DNA of 64,000 nt from Eutreptiella sp. 'Long Island Sound 2002' (taxonomy: Eukaryota > Euglenozoa > Euglenophyceae > Eutreptiales > Eutreptiaceae). The notes below the pieces were generated by a model. It was not told the origin of the DNA, made no database searches, and saw nothing but the letters and a program-made list of their open reading frames with translations. Position numbers and translations under genes: made by a program. Every line of letters starts with the position of its first letter. The first letter of the stretch is position 1. Positions 31,501 through 33,842 of the stretch are shown here, one piece after another. The stretch lies in NCBI GenBank assembly GCA_964036045.1, contig OZ038397.1, forward strand, positions 19,531,742 to 19,595,741, written 5' to 3'.

Positions 31501-33842
31501 TCCAGGGCCCCGTAAAGGAGCAACAACCAGACGGAATGTCACACAGGGGGGGGGGGGGGGGGGGCAAGACTTTGTGAGTGCAGTTGGTGCCAGCAACTCC
31601 CATCGCGCAACATCGTTTGAGAATGAGAATTCCGTTCGAGCGCTTCGCCCCCGGTCTGCTCCCCCGGGGGCAGGGGTGTATTGGAACGGCCGCACACCGT
31701 AGGAGGAGGGGGGGGACTCCCCCCTGGACCCCCCCCCTCCTCGTTCGGGCCCGCAGAGGGTCAGAGCAGTGGCGAGAGGCCAATGGGCGCCGCCAAAGGC
31801 AAACGACCGAATACCGAGGCCTTGTGCCAACCCCCCCCCCCCTCCTCCCCTTCCAATGTTTGAGGCTGACGGCCAAAATGTTGCTTCGGTGCTTTCGGTG
31901 CCAAGAGGATTTAACCTTAAAATTTTCTGGCCCGCCTTCGGTGGGGACCATAGGGGGACCCTGGGAGGAGGGGGGGGCGCCAGCCAAACCCTCTTCAGCC
32001 ACCCCCCCCCCCCCCCCGCCCTCTAACACGGCCCTGCCCGGGGGTACTGTTTGATGTGCACCGTGCCGAGGGGGCCCGATGCCGTGCTGCCCCCCCCCAA
32101 AAAACAGTCAAACGACCCCCGCAACAACCAGCACAACCCCCAATACGCCAACTACTGGGCGCCGCTGACACGCACACGGCACATCCCGCCACATCCAGCA
32201 CAGCCCCGGCACACCAACGACTGGGCTCCGCGAACGCGGAAACGACACCAGCAGGAGCACCGGCCGCAGCGGCCGACAGAACGCAGCGACCCGGCGCAAC
32301 ATGCGAAGGGAAGAACGGGTGACTGTCCAGGGCTCCGTAAAGAAACAACAACCCGACGGAATGTCACACGGGGGGGGGGGGGCTGCCTCCTTCTTGCGAA
32401 CGTGCGTGCCTTCACTCCCCACGCCCCCCCCCCCGCGGCCGGGGGGTAGGCGAACAGTGGGTCAGGGGTCTTGTCAAGGCAGTGCCCACACCGCCGATCA
32501 CCCGGTGGTCCCTGATTGGCAGATGTCGGGGGTTGCGTCAGTGCGAGCGGCCTTGGCCGTCAAGAGGTGCCTCCCGAGGGTCCCGCGTGCGATGCACGAC
32601 GCGTGCGCTTCGATCGCCCGCCCTGGGGCAGCGTGGACCGCACGTGTGAAAGGCCCCACTCTGGGGCCCGGTGGGTGCCTGTGCCCGCTCCAGCCTCGAT
32701 GCCTTGGTGAGGGGGTGCCTGTCTCCTGGGCTAACCCCCTGGCCCCCTTTGGGCAGGGCCGGCACATAGAGACCCCTCAAGAAGGGGACTGCCTCCTCCG
32801 GGGGCGCCCTTTGTCTCCCTCACCCCTCGCTTGCTGCCCTTCCTCGGTCCTCCCTCCCTTGACTCCTCCGGTAGCTCCGGTTCGCCCTCCCTCCGTCCTT
32901 CCGTCTGCCTTCGCTCCTCCTCCTCCCTGACAGTGTTTCGTGCTCGTTTACGTTGTTGGGGCATCCGCTGTGATTGGGTTTTTTGAAAGTTTTTTTTGAG
33001 TTTTTTTTTTATTGGGAATGAGTTTCATTTCAAACCCAAATCCCAAAACAGGGGGTTAACGAGATTTATCAACGCCTTTTTTTTTCTTTCTTCAAAGCCC
33101 GTTACGGGTCGCCCTCTGCCCGGTGGTTAACTTCCCAACCGCCGGGAGCCCACTGCCAACCGCCGGCGGTTACTGACCAGTTTTTTTTTGTTCACATGCC
33201 ACCGACTGCGGGTGACGGTCTATCTGTCTTCTCTTGACCCATGACAAACTCCCGGTGGATGTACGACTGGAGGATTGGTGTGTAGTGCCCGGACGCCTCG
33301 TGCCTGGCGATGTGCGCATTGGGTGCGTTAAATCAACGCGATGGCTCTGCGTTCAGGGCCCGCGGTTTCACAAAGCCAAACCCGCACCCAACCCCCCCTT
33401 CGGCTGCCCCGCCCGGGTCCTCCTTCCGCTGCACCGCCCTCCTGTACGCCCCCCGCAGGCCCAGTACTCGAACGCGGTGGTGGCGGAGCTGGTGGCGGGG
33501 CTGACGCCGCGGACGGTGCGGGAGGGGCTGGACGACCTGTACAAGCGGCTGCGGAAGCACTTCTTCCGCCAGTCCGCCATGTCCCGGTCCGCGCTCAAGA
33601 CGCACCTCGCGGACGTGGACCCGGTGCACGCCGGCGCCCCGGGGCCCGGGGTCGTGCTGTCGGACGACGAGTTCCGGCACCACCTCTTCGTGCAGATCTG
33701 GAACCAGCTCAGCGCCGGCCTCATCGCCGCGTTCGAGCAGTTCGCGCACATCCTCGCGACCTGCTACCCGAACATGAGCGCGGCGATCCGAGAGCAGGAG
33801 GTGCGCGCGCTCATCAAGCAGACCGCGACCCACCACCCCTGA
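1225..33842 (+). CDS. SEC3: Exocyst complex subunit Sec3/EXOC1, 11 exons
   Basis: Sec3 is the exocyst subunit that marks sites of exocytosis by binding membrane phosphoinositides and helps tether secretory vesicles. The proposed join is 1225-1406, 4836-5039, 7646-7856, 9806-10081, 10515-10943, 12927-13163, 13848-14206, 25760-26030, 29629-30064, 30845-31131, 33459-33842. It totals 3276 nt and about 1091 residues, against about 890 for plant and animal Sec3. All joins keep frame, with phases 2, 2, 0, 0, 0, 0, 2, 0, 1, 0. Residues about 45-130 match the Sec3 PH-like PIP2-binding domain (ILAVAS, KRTAWEL, LRFADSSAQLEVFL). Residues 200-330 are the coiled coil (LDAFMKRLQ, ARNSELEHQ). The rest follows the Sec3 helical-rod order (MQKVYKKEIANYF, FKNYAYF, RPQEINFQ, LDDLYKRL, CYPNMS). 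Exons 7 and 9 carry low-complexity insertions. The stop is TGA. The exact ends of exons 6, 7, 9 and 10 are less sure. Identity as Sec3 is well supported by motif order. Confidence 0.85.
1485..1726 (+). repeat. Poly-C-ended dispersed repeat, copy 1
   Basis: A repeat of about 240 bp in SEC3 intron 1 begins near atggactcgg, contains ggagtagtcaaacaggacaa and ggcgagaggccgatagg, and ends ccttgtgcca followed by a C run. A nearly identical copy is in intron 7 (17125-17358), and shorter 5'-truncated copies are at 29519-29597 and 31742-31851. All lie in the same orientation with the C run at the right. Confidence 0.75.
2306..2517. mobile_element. MITE-like element M1
   Basis: A 212-bp element in SEC3 intron 1 has near-perfect 15-bp terminal inverted repeats (agggatgcattggaa and ttctaatgcatccct). 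It is flanked by an exact 10-bp direct duplication, ggaggccccc, at 2296-2305 and 2518-2527. The interior carries repeated aaccg words and has no coding capacity. A 10-bp duplication points to a Mutator-like (MULE) source as the nearest known class, but no transposase is in the window. Confidence 0.85.
3025..3567 (+). mobile_element. Poly-G-tailed retroposon, copy 1 (long)
   Basis: This is one of the longest copies of the family, in SEC3 intron 1. It starts ccccgtcgctaccgggtgcc, passes through an internal imperfect duplication (two blocks with aact.ctgggc.ccgc about 70 bp apart) and ends gtcacacaggggc followed by a run of G. Thirteen copies in the window share the right end and tail but begin at different internal points, as expected for 5'-truncated retroposons. 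An open frame of about 180 codons spans the element in several copies, but similar open frames exist on the other strand, so I do not call it coding. Confidence 0.75.
4047..4311. repeat. 53-bp tandem repeat, five copies
   Basis: Five essentially identical copies of a 53-bp unit start at 4047, 4100, 4153, 4206 and 4259. The unit begins agctgccccagattcctact and ends gacaacacag. The array lies in SEC3 intron 1, about 500 bp before exon 2. The lack of divergence implies recent expansion or homogenisation. Confidence 0.95.
4836..5039 (+). CDS. SEC3: SEC3 exon 2, PIP2-binding domain core
   Basis: The acceptor ends tccag at 4835 and the donor is gtatga at 5040. It codes for residues 61-128: KLRVHVIKPRGDHF, then HKRTAWELGF and the final helix LEVFLTALVRR. 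This is the conserved core of the Sec3 N-terminal PH-like domain, including the basic/Trp segment before the W-E-L. The first two donors of the gene are the same hexamer. Confidence 0.85.
5505..5974 (+). mobile_element. Poly-G-tailed retroposon, copy 2
   Basis: A 5'-truncated copy in SEC3 intron 2. It starts at gatgggctgtttgcgcaaca, immediately after a G run (about 5491-5502), and ends cacac followed by about 19 G. Orientation is the same as the gene. Confidence 0.75.
5975..7645. other. Remainder of SEC3 intron 2
   Basis: The stretch contains G and C runs and short CA repeats near 7080. I see no coding domain, terminal inverted repeat or further copy of the repeat families described here. 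Confidence 0.5.
7646..7856 (+). CDS. SEC3: SEC3 exon 3, linker
   Basis: Acceptor gcag at 7645, donor gtctct at 7857. It codes for residues 129-199, a Ser/Pro/acidic linker (SSPPRMDVQSPRDSVSSGD) that ends LLTAEE, where other Sec3 proteins have an acidic segment ahead of the coiled coil. The sequence itself is not conserved. The exon is accepted because its phases (single-base entry, phase-0 exit) fit both neighbours and the frame is open. Confidence 0.65.
7904..8248 (+). mobile_element. Poly-G-tailed retroposon, copy 3
   Basis: A 5'-truncated copy that begins near cacagcggaaacacagcgag, only about 47 nt inside SEC3 intron 3. It ends in a run of 13 G. It is in gene-sense orientation. Confidence 0.75.
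8889..9473 (+). mobile_element. Poly-G-tailed retroposon, copy 4 (long)
   Basis: The second copy in SEC3 intron 3 extends further left than copy 1. It shares agcggatggcagagcgtgcg with the copy at 15724, and that word directly follows a G run. It ends cacac followed by about 17 G at 9473. Confidence 0.75.
9806..10081 (+). CDS. SEC3: SEC3 exon 4, coiled coil
   Basis: Acceptor gcag at 9805, donor gtgtgc at 10082, phase 0 on both sides. It codes for residues 200-291: LAELMAALDFET, then LDAFMKRLQTEQSALQ and a long heptad-like helix ending SLRADVEAIQ. This matches the conserved Sec3 segment in which a recognition helix precedes the coiled coil. Confidence 0.85.
10515..10943 (+). CDS. SEC3: SEC3 exon 5
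   Basis: Acceptor acag at 10514, donor gtgctg at 10944, phase 0 on both sides. It codes for residues 292-434. ARNSELEHQKANYEGLEKEL is the second half of the Sec3 coiled coil (other Sec3 proteins have a similar N-x-x-L-E-x-Q motif). It is followed by the helical segment with GFLGRLGGYLESKF and the segment ending HERLRALAPLMK. Confidence 0.88.
11430..11960. repeat. Dispersed repeat with two tandem copies
   Basis: Two diverged units of about 260 bp lie in SEC3 intron 5. Each contains a block like ggcca.tg.cgagcc, then ttg.actgcc/gatcgc and a right end like tagcccaggnncctt.gg. A third and fourth unit are at about 27640-27910 in intron 8. No coding capacity is evident. Confidence 0.6.
12303..12686 (+). 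mobile_element. Poly-G-tailed retroposon, copy 5
   Basis: A 5'-truncated copy in SEC3 intron 5, from cgggacaacgcgtggagg to a 10-G tail. It is followed by a diverged short fragment of the same family (about 12790-12880, ending gtcacaaa and 8 G), which lies just 47 nt before exon 6. Confidence 0.75.
12790..12880 (+). mobile_element. Poly-G-tailed retroposon, diverged short copy
   Basis: About 90 bp resemble the right end of the family (acatgcgaagggacgaatgg, then cgtaaaggagcaacaacc, then a G run), with several substitutions and a deletion before the tail. It is likely an older or subfamily copy. Confidence 0.6.
12927..13163 (+). CDS. SEC3: SEC3 exon 6
   Basis: Acceptor gcag at 12926. It codes for residues 435-513, including MQKVYKKEIANYFAVAKGF, which matches the conserved Tyr-x-(Lys/Arg)-Glu-hydrophobic-x-x-Phe/Tyr motif of Sec3. 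Two phase-0 donors fit: gtcgct at 13164, or gtgttc at 13176 (four extra residues, VASQ). I chose the first; the sequence cannot decide. Confidence 0.8.
13327..13371. other. Hairpin in SEC3 intron 6
   Basis: The inverted words gggctgtcctt (about 13327) and aaggacagccc (about 13361) can form an 11-bp stem with a T-rich loop. It sits directly upstream of a 41-bp minisatellite. No function is evident. Confidence 0.5.
13385..13815. repeat. 41-bp C-rich minisatellite in intron 6
   Basis: About ten imperfect copies of a 41-bp unit (ccgctaactgccaaccgcca, then tccgccgccaactgccaccga) fill most of the 684-bp intron 6. They end some 30 bp before the exon 7 acceptor. One strand is almost free of G. The array is followed by cttccaatgcatccc, which resembles the right terminus of the MITE-like elements. 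Confidence 0.9.
13848..14206 (+). CDS. SEC3: SEC3 exon 7
   Basis: Acceptor acag at 13847. It codes for residues 514-632. The first 35 residues are Ser/Gly-rich. A folded segment follows with RAFAGVLCTALHVVAREQEFCAAFF, where plant and animal Sec3 have their conserved E-x-x-F-(F/L) motif. The donor gtgtgg at 14207 lies at the start of a G-rich run and gives phase 2, which fits exon 8. The last six or so residues before the donor are uncertain. Confidence 0.75.
14207..14290 (+). repeat. G-rich GTG/GGC tract at SEC3 intron 7 donor
   Basis: The proposed exon 7 donor opens directly into about 85 nt of G runs separated by tgt and cgg. The same simple motif recurs at 16321-16640. Both tracts are on the transcribed-sense strand and could form G-quadruplexes in pre-mRNA. 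Confidence 0.8.
15724..16320 (+). mobile_element. Poly-G-tailed retroposon, copy 6 (long)
   Basis: A long copy in SEC3 intron 7. It starts like the copy at 8889 (agcggatggcagagcgtgcg), with a 22-bp or so insertion relative to it, and ends cacac and a run of G. The tail continues into a 320-bp G-rich satellite, as if the tail itself had expanded. Confidence 0.75.
16321..16640 (+). repeat. Extreme G-rich satellite with 46-G run
   Basis: About 320 nt consist of G runs separated by tgt, cggc and tgc, with an uninterrupted run of 46 G at 16524-16569. It follows directly on the tail of a poly-G retroposon. The exact length of such a run is often unreliable in assemblies. Confidence 0.9.
17125..17358 (+). 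repeat. Poly-C-ended dispersed repeat, copy 2
   Basis: A full-length copy in SEC3 intron 7 of the repeat at 1485-1726, with about 95% identity by eye, ending ccttgtgccaaa followed by a C run. Confidence 0.75.
17359..18470. other. SEC3 intron 7, left of the LINE
   Basis: C-rich sequence without a recognisable gene. A fragment at about 18036-18110 (tagaacggccgtgcaccgca, then ggaggacgggggg) resembles the left end of the MITE-like elements at 27929 and 31671. Nothing else is identified. Confidence 0.45.
18470..18770 (+). promoter_or_regulatory. LINE 5' UTR with about 112-bp tandem monomers
   Basis: Three tandem units of about 112 bp precede ORF1. Each contains ggttgtcggtt and then taggcccatgggcggatgat with tctgaccg (starts at about 18490, 18602, 18714). 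Tandem 5' monomers act as promoters in some L1-type LINEs; that role here is inferred. The core block recurs once after ORF2 at about 25327. Confidence 0.7.
18913..21021 (+). CDS. LINE-like element ORF1 protein
   Basis: This is a 702-codon open frame with base composition clearly lower in GC than SEC3 exons. I recognise no domain in the first 550 residues. The C-terminal 120 residues are Gly/Gln/Tyr-rich (GKAGQGKGSG, then repeated Y and W), typical of a low-complexity RNA-binding tail; no CCHC knuckle is seen. Position before an endonuclease/RNase H ORF makes it the ORF1 (gag-like, RNA-binding) protein of the LINE in SEC3 intron 7. It ends in a single TGA, and the next ORF continues in the same frame. 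The sense orientation matches the host gene. Confidence 0.75.
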   Translation: MTEYEDLTAEMKSRVVLPQHVYPALSIGKSANSGDLQLSVRLYQAKKDVHHVPYSSAVFTSPAVGFPVFAGQLPACSIVTYRVSIPQCLVLTWSDYLSELRPLFAQWSQSERILWQAQVSDQISDLHVQRFVASMSLDDFLSAVSGTQPLKVKPLAQVLLWYALYAQWAKRKSLQPCFQIQVDSDCTYLENCPLKAGDWTGLIKSLLKDRLKADPPLLAEAPCDADSRKSSGAPVGPREPPRVPLWKSLLEPSLAGVSEEDPYVKILEDVQFYPESVVSTASKALKELLVAHNVDGRLAGALSAARVPAQLYTSLKMILAKQSPVVRHNLLSDIREWNDLCVQSVPSTIRPVDKQSFLMKAGEILKGLKDDSDCHAIVFSLLSEAPDGLDITPLEAVMDIKSLRRAVALIARKATNSLHLRMFLRAITNACALDIPDGAEPDDGISDSLVESFVAGGGGSTESARPCESKGPTVLVGEGKTTSLLPTDSYEAISVPSVKDSAVIRLHGLTPSISPARYNKAFHDIFGVHAGLTEAHTARGFYHLTLSKATVEKVFKGEHAMEWRAASGFNLRARSHDHLGEPYRHIGALRSREESGQQGPSAKQPYWGKAGQGKGSGAPPDYGWEYDQWYSPPQGKNQQTSGYYDNAGQWQWDASSSGFAASSYESGTPQQRPTTFVETRHMPPAAGADHALPQYQHQRQWM
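21022..25263 (+). CDS. LINE-like element ORF2: endonuclease, partial RT, RNase H
   Basis: The frame is open from the ORF1 stop to TGA at 25261-25263. The listed start is the codon after that stop, because the first in-frame ATG is about 220 nt further on (21241). Near the N-terminus is a paired-Cys motif (CWECG ... CTEC). Nucleotides 21918-22590 encode an APE-type endonuclease (LSINCGG, ICMGDFNVP, EIDYVLVS, and a final TH). Nucleotides 23250-23710 show only the fingers part of a non-LTR reverse transcriptase (SYRPIKMGSSFSRLF, then GDESGAF). The catalytic Tyr-x-Asp-Asp region is absent. RNase H follows at once (FVTTDAG, LEWLAKI, LLCDNAA, LADTA), then a C-terminal zinc-finger-like motif (CRFCG ... 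H-x4-C). This is the I/Jockey-like domain order with the palm missing. Confidence 0.8.
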   Translation, partial: TPVLPPGYLVHAETEWVLYHCLTAFPRRRVSVLLQHLISFEQDYLVNVYESNSPRDDASVCEQIKACWECGTIMSFQNHTTCTECSGTMFICLPVISPAPDRVALPSWIPLSVTSVLKHFLPVELCLLFGVLKIWATEVQRRFLYKLRQKDVAVSPPILHANHVLVFCTRLSEVVQGTSLIPRSPPGTIRLSLVCPSLCSTCARPVISETNCLSLPAGIWERALCVCPPRGHTFANRSLAHRSEVTFLGASLGKVVPITTVAKATCAQAVSAEVCLPIPGWCDMFQALIFQLPTTAQAEPLRVLSINCGGTAANIAPLLGATLIHDPDVVALQELWDISLQDEVPLRAYVVVFGTITGPGCGLCFLFHRRIFVPGEFTPKCIQVLSDMRSWLSVLVHHGSGEVVLYTNVHMDPELNATQKEDVLTEIGAVQRKLRPTAAICMGDFNVPRSTTNCIARQLAKGGALEHMKLDYLPGQYTNIVRSASGVTETEIDYVLVSRQLSVEDFHVFPGVCTHGVLVADVHGLSGTVSSFQKRYKHMVTSPETMSSLACLVAVFWWWMSQVSAHPDNWIHAYWVLADRFLFSHSLRRSAEGLMKKGRQLARKKISQDNISAWKAEVQDHLFARGLKLTQEIMHQVSITSHTTSALRLRRSMPQPYPNLTQDTSGKEASELLSAARQQLRFYHLSKGECMNLPVLMFHAQPHDQLCLLDDLPFAILFRQLQDGTWSTDRERYMFTIRSQPKGPRFTANAIRRGLDRGGSDAASLDDVPFSLLRALPLCAMPTLLHYSKLLSLFPDAISNVVLQMGILKGGLSYLFNSYRPIKMGSSFSRLFAGVVHDDVVTRGESLGTWNAGLFSYRKELCPAYMALSARATVALSLHETGECHIIDGDESGAFAVDLSLPSSLVREPVLFVTTDAGHAPGDLRVMQEKGGLGIVFSSGIKVQHRVSLGIRCAAGSSTVLEWLAKILALWMLVRAGFRGRVCLLCDNAAVQLCDFSRWVRTASWFSRLVKWVFQQPIALRVVEFWLPAQHDSGDTGVAAGWQRLADTAATRGLDDPDRYPIPWDSILGVLEDPPSPVCCNGSVVFKLNAFMDRLYDMTLGQSSALGGWVLEQGFDVSTWVRVCHDASVSLSQHRQAAYLRMLPFLPRVYFDVPDCRFCGLFQGNEQSHMCACVELYGRQCRAVRALEELMIRDLGFSVLAAWDTVLRLNRSGLVYWVAVEADVRFSERRATLSLLPGHQVVILTTSGLLWTSQSSPESPGYLTAHVRHQLSRLVLQRMHEGIDSSAPCVDRLSPDPGLSPFAENGPVKAPVSDLLQAVMAWVVRRDPRLTVPYRAGYCVSLPPRVFRDPSPLDYVLYLCSANQCMHQYPRQSRRAVVLCGCDTRPAPVWQVVTAGLGWVLAADHNYSMPQLN
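25264..25420 (+). other. LINE 3' UTR and poly-C
   Basis: The tail contains ttaggcccatgggcgg and gtgatctgaccg, a copy of the 5' monomer core. A run of 14 C follows at about 25407-25420, which may mark the 3' end of the insertion. No target-site duplication could be fixed. Confidence 0.5.
25760..26030 (+). CDS. SEC3: SEC3 exon 8
   Basis: Acceptor gcag at 25759, donor gtgtgc at 26031. It codes for residues 633-723: TWMQRKCDPMYFLPCLSVI, then LEGILKDFVRMQVQSI and VAPYFAKFP. This matches the Sec3 segment with the K-x-D-P motif and the later P-R/K-F-P turn. It lies 11.5 kb downstream of exon 7, across a LINE insertion. Confidence 0.85.
26270..26435. repeat. Alternating GT/GC tract in intron 8
   Basis: About 165 nt are almost perfectly alternating purine and pyrimidine (gtgtgtgcgcgcgcg repeated). 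Such sequence can adopt Z-DNA. It starts 240 nt after the exon 8 donor. Confidence 0.9.
26547..26689 (+). mobile_element. Poly-G-tailed retroposon, copy 7 (internally deleted)
   Basis: About 143 bp in SEC3 intron 8. The left part (ctcacgcacacggaaacaca) is joined directly to the right end (acagaacgcagcgacccgac), skipping about 230 bp of the long copies. It ends in 10 G, onto which copy 8 begins without a gap. Confidence 0.7.
26690..27127 (+). mobile_element. Poly-G-tailed retroposon, copy 8
   Basis: It begins cagcccagatgggctgtttg at the very end of the G tail of copy 7 and runs to its own tail of about 13 G. There is a small internal deletion near 26893. It is in gene-sense orientation. Confidence 0.75.
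27135..27608 (+). CDS. Hypothetical ORF in SEC3 intron 8
   Basis: A 157-codon open frame rich in Trp, Cys and His with a composition unlike the GC-rich surroundings. I recognise no domain. It directly follows a poly-G retroposon tail and precedes the repeat at 27640. It may be a remnant of an older mobile element rather than a gene; the frame could also be open by chance. Confidence 0.2.
   Translation: MNVHPFLHTWLGCLLSLTSWSQLAILSGYSRSTVLRALHSAVPRVISRTPWDVDSTLQWCCHATYILPCTRDTLFFRLHRWLQGQTVWSDQAYASWHMPHAGPCSQFCADWCHDFPILSYLTPLLDPSTLIRLGPRPRGEGSLAFPVVCELSDRLTD
27929..28168. mobile_element. MITE-like element M3
   Basis: A 240-bp element with perfect 15-bp terminal inverted repeats (agggatgtattagaa and ttctaatacatccct) in SEC3 intron 8. 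Its interior (ccaaaattttgcttcggcg, cttcggtgccaagaggatt) is shared with the element at 31671. It lies between C runs, so the target duplication cannot be read. Confidence 0.8.
28427..28500 (+). repeat. Short C-ended dispersed repeat
   Basis: The block gttgggccatttttggtgca followed by caaactttcgggc and a C run also occurs at about 1757-1808 in intron 1 with few changes and the same orientation. It may be the right part of another C-ended family. Confidence 0.55.
29519..29597 (+). repeat. Poly-C-ended dispersed repeat, copy 4 (truncated)
   Basis: The last 80 bp of the family at 1485 and 17125 (ggcgagaggccaataggcgc to ccttgtgcca and C run). Its C run ends about 30 nt before the exon 9 acceptor and so serves as the pyrimidine tract there. 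Confidence 0.65.
29629..30064 (+). CDS. SEC3: SEC3 exon 9, with Ser-rich insertion
   Basis: Acceptor gcag at 29628. It codes for residues 724-868. The first 65 residues are conserved (AVYIELIEAMFAALE, FFLFKNYAYFCYRCDSF), the Sec3 segment just before the C-terminal bundle. The last 75 or so are Ser/Thr/Pro-rich with no counterpart in other Sec3 proteins that I know. The donor gtttgt at 30065 gives phase 1, matching exon 10. A poly-G element begins 65 nt downstream. Confidence 0.75.
30130..30335 (+). mobile_element. Poly-G-tailed retroposon, copy 9
   Basis: A strongly 5'-truncated copy that begins cacatcccgccgcatccagc directly after a run of about 18 G, 65 nt inside SEC3 intron 9. It ends cacac and about 16 G. 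Confidence 0.75.
30845..31131 (+). CDS. SEC3: SEC3 exon 10, GC donor proposed
   Basis: Acceptor tcag at 30844 (tcag/cag alternatives six bases apart keep frame). It codes for residues 869-964 with FRAKQDHFATMKNYSG, LQKSFPKVMDFVAGV and RPQEINFQ. The last block matches the end of the corresponding block in plant Sec3 (P-E-E-I-P-F-Q), so the exon should end after CAG at 31131. The next bases are GC, not GT. Nearby GT sites either break the frame or remove conserved residues. Confidence 0.75.
31306..31564 (+). mobile_element. Poly-G-tailed retroposon, copy 10
   Basis: A 5'-truncated copy from cacaacccccaatacgccaa to a tail of about 18 G, in SEC3 intron 10. The upstream flank is again G-rich. Confidence 0.75.
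31671..32037. mobile_element. MITE-like element M4, with nested C-ended repeat
   Basis: It begins caggggtgtattggaacgg and ends ctctaacacggccctg, a diverged terminal inverted repeat pair of the M3 type. Both flanks carry cccggggg, a possible target duplication. It shares its interior with M3, and a truncated poly-C-ended repeat (31742-31851) is inserted or embedded in it. Confidence 0.6.
31742..31851 (+). repeat. Poly-C-ended dispersed repeat, copy 3
   Basis: A truncated copy (cgttcgggcccgcagagggt, ggcgagaggccaatgggcgc, ccttgtgcca and C run) inside the MITE-like element at 31671. Confidence 0.65.
32103..32382 (+). mobile_element. Poly-G-tailed retroposon, copy 11
   Basis: A 5'-truncated copy in SEC3 intron 10, from aacagtcaaacgaccccc to a tail of 13 G. 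It is the last copy within SEC3 and is in gene-sense orientation. Confidence 0.75.
33459..33842 (+). CDS. SEC3: SEC3 exon 11, C-terminal
   Basis: Acceptor gcag at 33458. It codes for residues 965-1091 and the TGA stop: VREGLDDLYKRLRKHF, LFVQIWNQLSAGLIAAFEQF and LATCYPNMS. These match the last conserved blocks of Sec3 (K-x-L-D-x-(L/M)-Y-K-K, then a final helix ending in Y-P). The protein ends within a few residues of where other Sec3 proteins end. Confidence 0.88.
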   Translation, partial: AQYSNAVVAELVAGLTPRTVREGLDDLYKRLRKHFFRQSAMSRSALKTHLADVDPVHAGAPGPGVVLSDDEFRHHLFVQIWNQLSAGLIAAFEQFAHILATCYPNMSAAIREQEVRALIKQTATHHP

